8,204 nucleotides of DNA from Spirochaetales bacterium (GCA_017632495.1 JAGBRG010000253.1:1-8204); one strand, 5' to 3'. Counted from the stretch's first letter, positions 1 through 5,806 are shown. Translations and numbers: made by a program. Notes: a model not told the origin generated them from the sequence alone.

Positions 1-326
1 ATCAGGTCATGGTTGCCGTTTTCGTAGTCTGTGAGAATGCGGATGTGCTCGTCATCGCTCAGGCGGAGAAAGCCGGAGAGGGTGCAGCCTTCGGGAAAGC
101 GTACATCCTGCTCCAAGAATGCGACTCGGCATGAGCTGTTGATGGTGACCTCTCCCTCGTCGGGCTCAAGGCGACCTGCGATGAGGTTGAGGAATGTGGA
201 CTTTCCGGCCCCGTTTTTTCCGATGATACCAAGGTGCTCTCCCATTTCAAGCCCGAAGCTTACGTTTGAGAAAAGGTTTTCGTCCTTGACGGACTTTGAG
301 ACGTTGTATACGGAAAGTGCGTTCAC
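1..326 (-). CDS. ABC-F family ATP-binding protein, N-terminal part (runs off the left edge)
   Basis: Translating the minus strand from a GTG at 326-324 gives VNALSVYNVSKSVKDENLFS followed by a Walker A box, GKNGAGKST, at about residues 33-41. A Q-loop-like stretch, AFLEQD, follows near residue 70. An ABC domain beginning at residue 1 with no membrane segments fits soluble ABC-F ATPases (Uup/EttA-type). These act on ribosomes in translation or antibiotic protection, but the visible 108 codons cannot assign a subgroup. GTG is the only plausible start: an in-frame stop (TAA) lies three codons upstream and there is no in-frame ATG before the ABC core. The ribosome-binding site is weak. The gene is divergent from the FAD oxidoreductase gene, with an 84-nt gap in which I see no convincing promoter. 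The second ABC domain and linker lie outside the window. Confidence 0.88.
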   Translation of the reverse strand, partial: MNALSVYNVSKSVKDENLFSNVSFGLEMGEHLGIIGKNGAGKSTFLNLIAGRLEPDEGEVTINSSCRVAFLEQDVRFPEGCTLSGFLRLSDDEHIRILTDYENGNHDL

Positions 327-410
327 GTCTCTGTTTTAGCAGAAAGGACGCAATGCCTTCAAGGTGTCTTTAGGGTACACAAAAACCATTATTGAAGTTA
401 TCATCCACAT

Positions 411-1967
411 ATGCAGAAAGATGTCACGCTCAGACTTGCACCCAACAAAGCCTTTGATGATAAAGCCCTGAGAAGGGCTCTTGGAATAACAGCGGACAGG
501 CGCATGGTGATAATCCGAAGGTCAATCGATGCAAGACGGCGCGATATCTTTGTGGATCTTGTCTGCCGCATCGACCCTGATGATAATATCTGCCAAGGTA
601 TGGAATTGAAGGATACAGACCCATCAAAGGGGCAGGTCATCATTGTCGGAAGCGGACCTGCGGGGCTTTTTGCAGCCCTCACACTTTTGGAAAAAGGCAT
701 TAAACCTGTAATCATCGAGCGCGGAAAGGATGTCCATTCAAGACGACTGGATATCGCAGAGATTTCCAGAAATAATCTTGTAGATCCCAATTCAAACTAT
801 AGCTTCGGAGAAGGGGGAGCCGGTGCCTATTCTGACGGAAAACTCTATACCAGGAGCAAGAAAAGAGGTGAGAACTCAAAGGTCCTGGGAACATTCGTGC
901 AGTTCGGAGCATCCGAAGACATTCTTTGCGATGCCCATCCTCATATCGGAACGGACAAACTTCCCAAGATAATCGAGGCAATGCGAAATGCTATTGTCTC
1001 ACACGGAGGCCAGGTTCTTTTTCAGACTCTTGCAACAGAACTTGTCATTGAAAACGGACGCTGCACAGGCCTTGTGGCAAAAGACCTTGTAAGCGGAAAG
1101 CAGAGCACTTTCTTCGGTCCTGTGATTCTTGCCGTGGGAAATGCAGCACGTGATACCTTCAGAATGCTTAAAGAAAAGGGTGTATCGATTTCTGCAAAAG
1201 ACCTTGCCATGGGGGTTCGCCTTGAGCATCCTCAGCACCTGATAGACCAAATTCAGTATCATAACCCTGCAGGTCGAGGACAATTTCTTCCTGCTGCCGA
1301 ATACAGCTTCTCCACTCAGGTTGAAGTCGAGGGAAGAAAGATGGGCGTCTATTCGTTCTGCATGTGTCCCGGAGGCTTTGTAGTTCCCGCAGCATCCGAT
1401 ATGGATCAGGTTGTGGTAAACGGAATGTCTCCCAGTAGCCGAGGCTCAAAATGGGCCAACAGCGGCATGGTTGTGGAGTTTCCGGTGACGCTTCTGAATC
1501 AGGATACGGCTGCTTTAGACCCGCTTGCTATGGCAGATCTTCAATATGAGCTTGAAAACCGCACTTTCCTTGCCTCAGGACGCACCCAAAAGGCCCCGGC
1601 TCAGAGAATGACCGATTTTCTGCAAAAACACACAAGTTCAAGTACAGCACCTTCAAGCTATTCTCCTGGTCTTACATGCTCGAATATTTGGGATGTTTTG
1701 CCTGATTTTGCATGCAGGGCACTTAAGGCGGGCTTTGAAGTCTTTTCAAGTCAGGCCAGAGGTTTTCTCACAGAAGAGGCTACGCTGATAGGAACAGAGA
1801 CCAGAACCTCCAGTCCTGTCAGAATCTCAAGAGATCCCGAGACACTTCAGAGTATAAACACAACTTGTCTTTTTCCGTGCGGAGAAGGGGCAGGCTATGC
1901 CGGTGGAATTGTCAGCGCAGCAGTAGACGGAATGCGCTGTGCGGAGATTGCCGCCACTTTGGTCTAG
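411..1967 (+). CDS. FAD-dependent oxidoreductase, COG2509 type
   Basis: This 518-residue flavoprotein has a short N-terminal alpha/beta extension (residues 1-70) typical of the COG2509 'uncharacterised FAD-dependent dehydrogenase' family. A dinucleotide-binding fold follows: VIIVGSGPAG at about 76-85, with the ribose-binding acidic residue in ERG at 103-105. Family-typical glycine-rich blocks come next, GEGGAGAYSDGKL near 133-145 and GEGAGYAGGIVSAAVDG near 491-507, the latter forming the C-terminal FAD contact. There is no signal peptide or membrane segment, so it should be cytoplasmic. The natural substrate of this family is not established and I do not propose one. The ATG at 411 is the first start and gives the full N-terminal extension, but its ribosome-binding site is weak. 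Length is normal and the frame is intact. The next plus-strand gene is 86 nt away and has its own promoter candidate, so this gene may be monocistronic. Confidence 0.9.
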   Translation: MQKDVTLRLAPNKAFDDKALRRALGITADRRMVIIRRSIDARRRDIFVDLVCRIDPDDNICQGMELKDTDPSKGQVIIVGSGPAGLFAALTLLEKGIKPVIIERGKDVHSRRLDIAEISRNNLVDPNSNYSFGEGGAGAYSDGKLYTRSKKRGENSKVLGTFVQFGASEDILCDAHPHIGTDKLPKIIEAMRNAIVSHGGQVLFQTLATELVIENGRCTGLVAKDLVSGKQSTFFGPVILAVGNAARDTFRMLKEKGVSISAKDLAMGVRLEHPQHLIDQIQYHNPAGRGQFLPAAEYSFSTQVEVEGRKMGVYSFCMCPGGFVVPAASDMDQVVVNGMSPSSRGSKWANSGMVVEFPVTLLNQDTAALDPLAMADLQYELENRTFLASGRTQKAPAQRMTDFLQKHTSSSTAPSSYSPGLTCSNIWDVLPDFACRALKAGFEVFSSQARGFLTEEATLIGTETRTSSPVRISRDPETLQSINTTCLFPCGEGAGYAGGIVSAAVDGMRCAEIAATLV

Positions 1968-1976
1968 TTTTTTTTT
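1924..1976 (+). terminator. possible weak intrinsic terminator at the end of the FAD oxidoreductase gene
   Basis: Nine T residues (1968-1976) follow the TAG stop directly. An outer 5-bp pairing, TAGAC (1924-1928) with GTCTA (1962-1966), ends one base before the T tract. It encloses a bulged 6-bp hairpin built on GTGCGG. The outer stem is short and the enclosed loop long, so the T tract is the main support. Confidence 0.3.
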
Positions 1977-2004
1977 AGTTTTCATCCTCGGAAGCTCCAT
2001 GTTG

Positions 2005-2013
2005 TGGTAAAAT
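2005..2013 (+). promoter_or_regulatory. extended -10 promoter candidate for the DUF2188-type gene
   Basis: TGGTAAAAT at 2005-2013 matches an extended -10 element (TGn plus 5 of 6 bases of TATAAT). I see no good -35 at the right spacing. Transcription from near 2020 would give a leader of about 34 nt containing the GGAGG ribosome-binding site. Confidence 0.35.
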
Positions 2014-2053
2014 GGCTGTATAGAACATTTCAAATGTTTTGCGGAGGTTAAAA

Positions 2054-2344
2054 ATGGCAGCAAAGGAATCCAAGAAGGAAGTTAAGAAAGAAGAAGTCAA
2101 GGAAGTCAAAGACATTCATATTCTCAGCTTCTATGAGGGAAAAGGCTGGGGCGTAAAGCGCCAGGGTAGTGACAAAATCATCAAATACTTCAAGACAAAG
2201 GTTGAAGCCACCGAGTACATTGTAAAGGTCGCAGGAAACCAGGGCACATCTGTAAGCATCAAACTCAAGAACGGTAAGTTCCAGAAGTTTGACAATGCTC
2301 TCAGAGCCCTTTCATACGCAAAGACATCCAAGGAAGACGACTGA
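2054..2344 (+). CDS. small DUF2188-like protein with Lys/Glu-rich N-terminus
   Basis: This 96-residue basic, soluble protein has a charged, low-complexity start (MAAKESKKEVKKEEVKEVKD, residues 1-20). A compact domain of about 50 residues follows, with the pattern GWGVKRQGSDKIIKYFKTK, then EATEYIVKVAGNQGTSVSI and NGKF. That pattern (W-x-V-K-x-x-G-S, then K-x-E-A and a G-x-x-V-x-I-x-x-x-x-G-K hairpin) matches the DUF2188 family, whose biochemical role is not established. The start is the ATG at 2054, because GGAGG at 2043-2047 sits 6 nt upstream. A TTG at 2039 in the same frame lies before that site and is unlikely to be used. The stop is 12 nt before the radical SAM gene, so the two are probably co-transcribed. 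The Lys-rich tail could bind nucleic acid, but that is only an inference from charge. Confidence 0.85.
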   Translation: MAAKESKKEVKKEEVKEVKDIHILSFYEGKGWGVKRQGSDKIIKYFKTKVEATEYIVKVAGNQGTSVSIKLKNGKFQKFDNALRALSYAKTSKEDD

Positions 2345-2356
2345 TTTCCTAGTGTC

Positions 2357-3979
2357 ATGAATCACATTGAAATCCACTGTTGCGCCATCGAGAAATCCAT
2401 TATGAGTTTCCCGATGGGCGCACTTTGTATCAAGACAACAATCAATTACACAGAAGGCCTCCCTGAAGCTGAGCTTTTTCAGCACTTCATCCCCGACGAT
2501 CCCATCGCCGAGGCCCGCTTGGCCGTATCCAGATCCCCGTTTGCAATCGGGCTTTCCATGTTCATCTGGAACAGCCGTTGGTTTCAGACCTTCGCAAATG
2601 AAATCCGCACTCTGGCCCCTGAAGTCCTTCTTTTTGCAGGCGGCCCGCACACCATCGATTTTTCCAAGGGCCTCCCTTCATGGCTGGATTTTGCAGTCCT
2701 TGGCGAGGGCGAAATCTCCTCCGTATTGGCTCTTCGCAGCATCCTGGATGGAAAGAAGCCCGAGAACCTCCAGATCGATGGCCTTATAACCCGAAAATTC
2801 ATCTCGCCTTTATCTTCGAAACTTCCGGATCTGTCAAAGCTGGTATCGCCGTTTCTGTCAGGTCAGGCGGATTCTGTGATATCCGAATATGATTCGGTTC
2901 TCTGGGAACTTACCAGAGGCTGTCCTTTCACATGCGCCTTCTGTTTTGAATCCCGCGGAAAAAGAACCGTGCGCGACTATCCTCTGGACCGCATCTCCAA
3001 AGAGCTGGATTATCTTATCAGCCACAATATCCAGAACGTCTTTGTCCTTGATCCGACCTTCAATCTGAACATTGAGCGGGCCAAGACCATCATGCGTCTT
3101 TTATTGGAAATAGCGCCTTCAGATATGCATTTCACATTTGAAATCCGAGCCGAACTTGTCGATGAAGAGCTTGCGTCAATGTTCGCAGATCTTAACTGTT
3201 CGCTTCAGATCGGCCTTCAGAGCATAGACGAGGAGGTCTCCAGAAACATCGGCCGCCGCCTTGATAAGAAACTATTTGACGAGAAGGTGAGGCTTCTTGC
3301 CTCCAAGGGAGTGTCCTTTGGTCTTGATGTGATAATCGGCCTTCCCGGAGACAACCTGAACAAATTCAGAAATACCATAAACCATGCCGTGTCGCTTATG
3401 CCCAGCAACATCGACTGCTTTGTTCTGTCCCTTTTGCCCGGAACCGAGCTTGCCTTAAGAGCCTCAGAGCTTGGCCTTGTTCCCGGCTCTGATGTCGAGC
3501 GCACCGTCATACGCACCGCCACTATGGATGAACATGACATAAGGGTAGCCCTTTCTCTTCGTCAGGGAATGGACCTCTTTTATACAAAGGGCCAAAGCTG
3601 CATGTGGATACACTGCATCCTTGAGACACTGAACATCACTGCCTGCAATCTGTTTTCTCTTTTCATGAAATGGATGCGTCAGACAAACAGATCCGAAGAT
3701 GAGGACATCTGGATTCTTCAGGATGACTTTGTTCAGTCTCTGTTTGAGAAAACAGGCAACGCAAAGCTTATTCCCGCCATGAAGAGCTTCATGGAGCTTC
3801 ATCAGGGCATCTGCTATGTCACCGACACCTGCGAAAGTGTGACACTTGAGCTTTCATACAGGCCTGAGGATTTGTCAAATCTTGATTCCATAAGTCTTTC
3901 CGAGTTCGTAAAGACCCACAAAATGCACCATTGCACGCCCACAATTGTCATGGAAGAAGATGGAATCAGATTTTACTGA
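2357..3979 (+). CDS. B12-binding-domain radical SAM protein (DUF4080-like architecture)
   Basis: This is a 540-residue cytoplasmic protein. Residues 1-130 form a Rossmann-like cobalamin-binding-type domain (IEIHCCAI, FPMGALCIK, IGLSMFIWN, FAGGPHTID, then AVLGEGEI near 113-120). The classic DxHxxG cobalamin-ligand motif is not seen, as in many members of this superfamily. The radical SAM core follows, with the [4Fe-4S] motif CPFTCAFC (Cys189, Cys193, Cys196). Later strands are DPTFN (232-236), FEIRAE (261-266), LQIGLQS (283-289) and DVIIGLPG (324-331). The C-terminal 150 residues resemble the DUF4080 extension. Such proteins use S-adenosylmethionine to generate a 5'-deoxyadenosyl radical. The substrate cannot be read from the sequence. 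The ATG at 2357 has no good ribosome-binding site but includes the first beta strand, and translation may be coupled to the DUF2188-type gene 12 nt upstream. Frame and length look intact. Confidence 0.88.
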   Translation: MNHIEIHCCAIEKSIMSFPMGALCIKTTINYTEGLPEAELFQHFIPDDPIAEARLAVSRSPFAIGLSMFIWNSRWFQTFANEIRTLAPEVLLFAGGPHTIDFSKGLPSWLDFAVLGEGEISSVLALRSILDGKKPENLQIDGLITRKFISPLSSKLPDLSKLVSPFLSGQADSVISEYDSVLWELTRGCPFTCAFCFESRGKRTVRDYPLDRISKELDYLISHNIQNVFVLDPTFNLNIERAKTIMRLLLEIAPSDMHFTFEIRAELVDEELASMFADLNCSLQIGLQSIDEEVSRNIGRRLDKKLFDEKVRLLASKGVSFGLDVIIGLPGDNLNKFRNTINHAVSLMPSNIDCFVLSLLPGTELALRASELGLVPGSDVERTVIRTATMDEHDIRVALSLRQGMDLFYTKGQSCMWIHCILETLNITACNLFSLFMKWMRQTNRSEDEDIWILQDDFVQSLFEKTGNAKLIPAMKSFMELHQGICYVTDTCESVTLELSYRPEDLSNLDSISLSEFVKTHKMHHCTPTIVMEEDGIRFY

Positions 3980-4023
3980 CAAGGCCTTAATCATAACAAA
4001 TAGAACATAATTTAGTAAAAATA

Positions 4024-4052
4024 TTGCCTTAAAACTAAAAACATGCTATTGT
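4024..4052 (+). promoter_or_regulatory. candidate promoter of the small RNA
   Basis: TTGCCT (4024-4029) and TATTGT (4047-4052) are separated by 17 nt, and TGC immediately before TATTGT makes it an extended -10. A start near 4059-4061 would fall exactly at the GG that opens the predicted RNA stem. No coding sequence begins downstream on this strand. Confidence 0.42.
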
Positions 4053-4060
4053 TCAATTAA

Positions 4061-4140
4061 GGTTTTGTAGAACGTGCTGCAGGTTTTTCTCCCCACCCCA
4101 ATCCTGAAAGCTGTGACAAGTTCTCAAAACCCTTTTTTTT
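4061..4140 (+). ncRNA. candidate small RNA with a C-rich loop, about 80 nt
   Basis: The two ends of this segment pair. GGTTTTG-T-AGAAC (4061-4073, T4068 bulged) complements GTTCTCAAAACC (4120-4131), giving 12 pairs. One C and eight T residues (4133-4140) follow. Inside are GCT (4076-4078) with AGC (4109-4111) and CAGG (4080-4083) with CCTG (4103-4106). They enclose a 19-nt pyrimidine-rich loop containing TCTCCCCACCCC. A promoter-like pair ends 8 nt upstream of the stem. The segment lies between convergent protein genes and has no reading frame. The complete promoter-stem-loop-T-tract layout suggests an independent transcript. Known C/U-rich-loop RNAs (for example Helicobacter RepG) bind G-rich mRNA sites, so a similar action is possible but inferred. 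It lacks the conserved signature of 4.5S/SRP RNA. The alternative is an unusually large-looped terminator for the radical SAM gene. Confidence 0.5.
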
Positions 4141-4150
4141 GCCCTTTTGC

Positions 4151-4181
4151 CAAAAAAATAAGGGTCGGATAACCGACCCTT
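4151..4181 (-). terminator. intrinsic terminator of the lipoprotein/beta-barrel operon
   Basis: On the minus strand, AAGGGTCGG pairs perfectly with CCGACCCTT (plus-strand 4160-4168 and 4173-4181, 4-nt loop). The run ATTTTTTTG follows (plus-strand 4151-4159). It begins 6 nt after the stop codon of the gene ending at 4188. The U tract is present only in the minus direction. Confidence 0.88.
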
Positions 4182-4187
4182 GAATGA

Positions 4188-4880
4188 TCACTTGGTTTTC
4201 AGATGTGGTTTAAACCCTTCTGCCGGGAAACTGTATTTAAGAGCAGTTCTTAAGGCGATTCCGAAAGTCTTGGTAGTGTCTGATGCCCAGTCTCCATTTA
4301 TGTCTGTTGCCTTTGAGAAAATATCAATACCTGCGACAGATGCAGCAAATATCATGGTCAGAGAATCGGAAATAGGACAGAAATCCTCTATGCACAACGT
4401 GAGCGACAATGAAGAGAAGGTGCTTTCATAAGGTTCGTATGTTGTTTCATCATAAGCTGTTTGCTTTCCGTAATCATACTGAAGACCCAAACCCAGATCC
4501 ATCCAGCTCCTGCCGATTCCTGCCAACCTGACTCCGAAAATACCTATGCAACCTATACCTAATAGATTATCTCCTGTTGATACCCCGAGTTCGAATTCTC
4601 CTCCCACAAATAAACCATTATTAAAATATCTTGAATATGCAATGTTTGTAGAGTATCCATAATTATGAATCATGGCTTCTATTGAGAAGCTGAAGTCATT
4701 GTTTTCCCAACCTACGAAAGCTGAAGACCCCAAAGTAGTTCCAGCTCTTGTTTCTCCATCCATAAAATAATAATCAAATCCACCATCAATTCCGAATCGC
4801 AGGAACTGGTTGGTATCAGCAAAAACACATACCGACGACAGAACAACAAGCAACAACAATAAAGCGACAGTTTTTTTCAT
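4188..4880 (-). CDS. secreted beta-rich protein, probable outer-membrane beta-barrel
   Basis: The protein has 230 residues from the ATG at 4880. It begins with a classical signal peptide, MKKTVALLLLLVVLSSVCVFA, with likely cleavage before Asp22. The mature part is rich in Gly, Tyr, Phe and alternating hydrophobic residues. Examples are FGIDGGFDYYF, SAFVGWENNDFSFSIEAMI, GLFVGGEFELGVSTG and SWMDLGLGLQYDYG, as expected of amphipathic strands in a small porin-like barrel. It does not end in the usual terminal aromatic residue (it ends PHLKTK), so membrane insertion is an inference. The upstream in-frame ATG at 4892 has no ribosome-binding site. The ATG at 4880 has GGAG (minus strand, 4890-4887) 6 nt before it and gives a clean signal peptide. 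It follows the lipoprotein gene by 24 nt in the same operon. No specific family was recognised. Confidence 0.82.
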   Translation of the reverse strand: MKKTVALLLLLVVLSSVCVFADTNQFLRFGIDGGFDYYFMDGETRAGTTLGSSAFVGWENNDFSFSIEAMIHNYGYSTNIAYSRYFNNGLFVGGEFELGVSTGDNLLGIGCIGIFGVRLAGIGRSWMDLGLGLQYDYGKQTAYDETTYEPYESTFSSLSLTLCIEDFCPISDSLTMIFAASVAGIDIFSKATDINGDWASDTTKTFGIALRTALKYSFPAEGFKPHLKTK

Positions 4881-4904
4881 TTTAAACTCCATAATAACTA
4901 GTGG

Positions 4905-5168
4905 TTAATAAGCGCACTCAAAACCACAATCAGAACAAAAATAGATCTTATGATTTTTACCTTTTCCTGCTAACCAACCCCAACCGCCTAATAGCCTATT
5001 TCCTGCAAGTCCTTTCATAAAATCGTAACTGTCTTTTACTTCTGTCACCATACGCCAACTAGTACTTCCACAAGAAGGACAGACCATAGGAATCCGAGTA
5101 GAAGAACAAGCAACCAACAATAGGAGAATGGATAAAGAAAACAGCAGAAGAGGTATAAAGCGTTTCAT
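4905..5168 (-). CDS. small lipoprotein with zinc-ribbon-like cysteine pairs
   Basis: This 87-residue protein begins with a lipoprotein signal: positive start (MKR), hydrophobic core and lipobox LLVAC, with Cys21 as the expected lipidated residue. The short mature part carries VCPSCGSTSW (Cys30, Cys33) and FCSDCGFECAY (Cys78, Cys81, plus Cys85). These are two CxxCG knuckles separated by about 45 residues, as in a zinc ribbon, with a glycine-rich middle (GNRLLGGWGWLAGKG). Zinc or other metal binding is inferred from the knuckles; in an oxidising envelope they could instead form disulphides. No function is known to me. It is the first gene of a two-gene operon, 24 nt before the beta-barrel-like gene. 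No Shine-Dalgarno sequence precedes the ATG at 5168, but no other start preserves the signal peptide. Confidence 0.78.
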   Translation of the reverse strand: MKRFIPLLLFSLSILLLLVACSSTRIPMVCPSCGSTSWRMVTEVKDSYDFMKGLAGNRLLGGWGWLAGKGKNHKIYFCSDCGFECAY

Positions 5169-5177
5169 TCAATTCAA

Positions 5178-5207
5178 TAACTATCAGACGGTTTCTATTA
5201 CTGTCAA
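5178..5207 (-). promoter_or_regulatory. possible promoter of the lipoprotein operon
   Basis: A perfect TTGACA lies on the minus strand at 5207-5202. The best -10 at normal spacing is poor (TAGTTA, 5183-5178, 18-nt spacer). If used, transcription would start within about 4 nt of the ATG at 5168. That is odd but agrees with the missing ribosome-binding site. Confidence 0.28.
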
Positions 5208-5264
5208 TGTTTTTATTGTCCGGATAGCAAAAACAATCAGGTTTTCAACTTTCGGTCAATACTA

Positions 5265-5366
5265 GCGCGATTGGGTTTGCCTAAGCCTACCTGAAGTCCG
5301 GCCTAGGCCACCTCCGCTGCAAACCCTCCACCGGAGGCTTTGCTTTACGCTCCGTTTCAAACCCAA
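5265..5366. repeat. structured inverted-repeat element sharing sequence with the tRNA-Val 3' end
   Basis: TTGGGTTTG (5271-5279) and CAAACCCAA (5358-5366) are perfect inverted arms about 78 nt apart. The left arm lies in the 15-mer GCGCGATTGGGTTTG (5265-5279), which recurs exactly at 5419-5433 inside tRNA-Val (acceptor/T-arm side). The RC of the right arm extends to TTGGGTTTGAA, also found in the tRNA. The interior has a perfect palindrome GGCCTAGGCC (5300-5309) and a hairpin CCTCC-ACC-GGAGG (5325-5337). There is no open frame of note. It may be a REP/MITE-like unit, an attachment-site scar at a tRNA end, or a partial tRNA duplication. The sequence alone does not decide among them. Confidence 0.55.
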
Positions 5367-5378
5367 GACGACCGCATT

Positions 5379-5416
5379 AAACAGAAAACGGGACCGCTTG
5401 GGTCCCGTTTCTGTTT
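5379..5416 (-). terminator. intrinsic terminator of tRNA-Val
   Basis: AAACAGAAAACGGGACC (5379-5395) pairs with GGTCCCGTTTCTGTTT (5401-5416) with one bulged A and a 5-nt loop. On the minus strand it starts at the tRNA 3' end, and the stem core GGGACC/GGTCCC is followed by GTTTTCTGTTT. The near-symmetry gives T-rich runs on both strands, so it could work in both directions. Confidence 0.8.
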
Positions 5417-5487
5417 AGGCGCGATTGGGTTTGAACCAACGACTTCCACCGTGTGAAGGTGGCACTCTCCCGCTGAGTTACACGCCC
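5416..5487 (-). tRNA. tRNA-Val (anticodon CAC)
   Basis: The minus strand folds as a 72-nt tRNA. The acceptor GGGCGTG pairs with CGCGCCT (with G·T and T·G wobbles) and the discriminator is A. The D arm is ACTC-AGCGGGA-GAGT. The anticodon arm is CCACC-TTCACAC-GGTGG, with U33 followed by CAC, which reads GUG (valine). The T arm is GTTGG-TTCAAAC-CCAAT. CCA is not encoded (AAC follows the discriminator), so a CCA-adding enzyme is needed. It appears monocistronic, with its own promoter and terminator. Confidence 0.92.
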
Positions 5488-5498
5488 ATGCGAGTAAG

Positions 5499-5527
5499 AT
5501 GTTAACTTAGTTGCTTTGTTTTGTCTA
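5499..5527 (-). promoter_or_regulatory. promoter of tRNA-Val
   Basis: On the minus strand, TAGACA (5527-5522) and TAACAT (5504-5499) are spaced by 17 nt. They match 5 of 6 and 4 of 6 consensus bases. Expected initiation lies a few bases before the tRNA 5' end at 5487, as is usual for short tRNA leaders. Confidence 0.5.
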
Positions 5528-5559
5528 CATGGTTTTGATAGCCTTGATAGGGTGCCTTC

Positions 5560-5590
5560 GAGGTCAACGGGGTCAACGAGGTCAACGAGG
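5560..5590 (+). repeat. three 9-bp tandem repeats, G(A/G)GGTCAAC
   Basis: GAGGTCAAC, GGGGTCAAC and GAGGTCAAC follow each other without spacer at 5560-5586, and GAGG begins a fourth unit. The stretch is noncoding in the arrangement proposed here. Its 9-bp period could mark replication slippage or clustered binding sites. Confidence 0.7.
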
Positions 5591-5667
5591 CTTTCCATCA
5601 ACATCGAATTATTACAGGCTTTTCAGACTGGCTTGAAAAGAGGCCCCTGCGGAGTGATAATTCTGTT

Positions 5668-5763
5668 ATGGATTTCACGCAGGAGCTGATTGAAAGAACA
5701 TTGCGCCTTAAAGATGAGGTTGATAAGGCTCCTGACCATCCTGACCTTGTTAAGGCTGGTTGA
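5668..5763 (+). pseudogene. decayed duplicate of the SMUG1 gene 5' end
   Basis: The ATG at 5668 opens a 31-codon frame, MDFTQELIERTLRLKDEVDK then APDHPDLVKAG and stop. Its first 19 residues match the start of the intact glycosylase at 6242 (MDFTQTLIKRTLRLRDEVD) at 16 of 19 positions. The DNA matches at 46 of 57 positions, mostly with third-base changes. After that the similarity ends and nothing of the catalytic domain follows. The remaining tail includes a 9-bp near-repeat, CCTGACCAT-CCTGACCTT. Divergence of about 19% with conservative changes suggests an old duplication, or one made between related strains, rather than a recent one. No suitably spaced ribosome-binding site is present, so translation is doubtful. 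It lies upstream of the HicB-type gene, so two SMUG1 5' ends flank that gene. Confidence 0.8.
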
Positions 5764-5806
5764 CGATTCATATGTAGCTTGACGATGTGTATTCAGTGTG
5801 TATAAT
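5760..5806 (+). promoter_or_regulatory. promoter and possible operator of the hicB-like/SMUG1/ispE operon
   Basis: TTGACG (5779-5784) and a perfect TATAAT (5801-5806) are separated by 16 nt, the best promoter in the window. TTGACGAT occurs twice, at 5760-5767 and 5779-5786, with similar following bases (a 19-bp imperfect tandem). The second copy contains the -35. A ribbon-helix-helix antitoxin could use such repeats for autorepression; that is an inference. Predicted initiation (about 5813) falls inside the Shine-Dalgarno sequence. Confidence 0.65.

Noticed and set aside
31..339. A plus-strand frame at the left edge
   Set aside because: It is the antisense of the ABC-F gene, whose Walker A box is clear on the minus strand.
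2039..2053. TTG at 2039 as the start of the DUF2188-type gene
   Set aside because: It overlaps the Shine-Dalgarno region, whereas GGAGG is ideally placed for the ATG at 2054.
4061..4140. The structured RNA region as the SRP (4.5S) RNA
   Set aside because: The size and terminal pairing would fit, but the conserved SRP domain IV sequence (a GGAAG-type loop followed by AGCAGC) is absent from both strands.
4160..4181. The AAGGGTCGG hairpin as a plus-strand terminator for the radical SAM gene or the small RNA
   Set aside because: In the plus direction it is followed by GAATGATC with no U tract; the U tract exists only on the minus strand.
4180..4431. An 83-codon plus-strand frame with Met start
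   Set aside because: It is antisense to the signal-peptide beta-rich protein and has no ribosome-binding site or family resemblance.
5265..5366. The inverted-repeat unit as an integron attC site
   Set aside because: The arms are symmetrical as in attC, but the required GTTRRRY/RYYYAAC core sites are not present at the ends and no cassette gene or integrase lies nearby.
5377..5604. A 75-codon minus-strand frame across tRNA-Val
   Set aside because: It runs through the terminator, the tRNA and the 9-bp repeats; the repetitive VDLVDPVDL is only a translation of those repeats.
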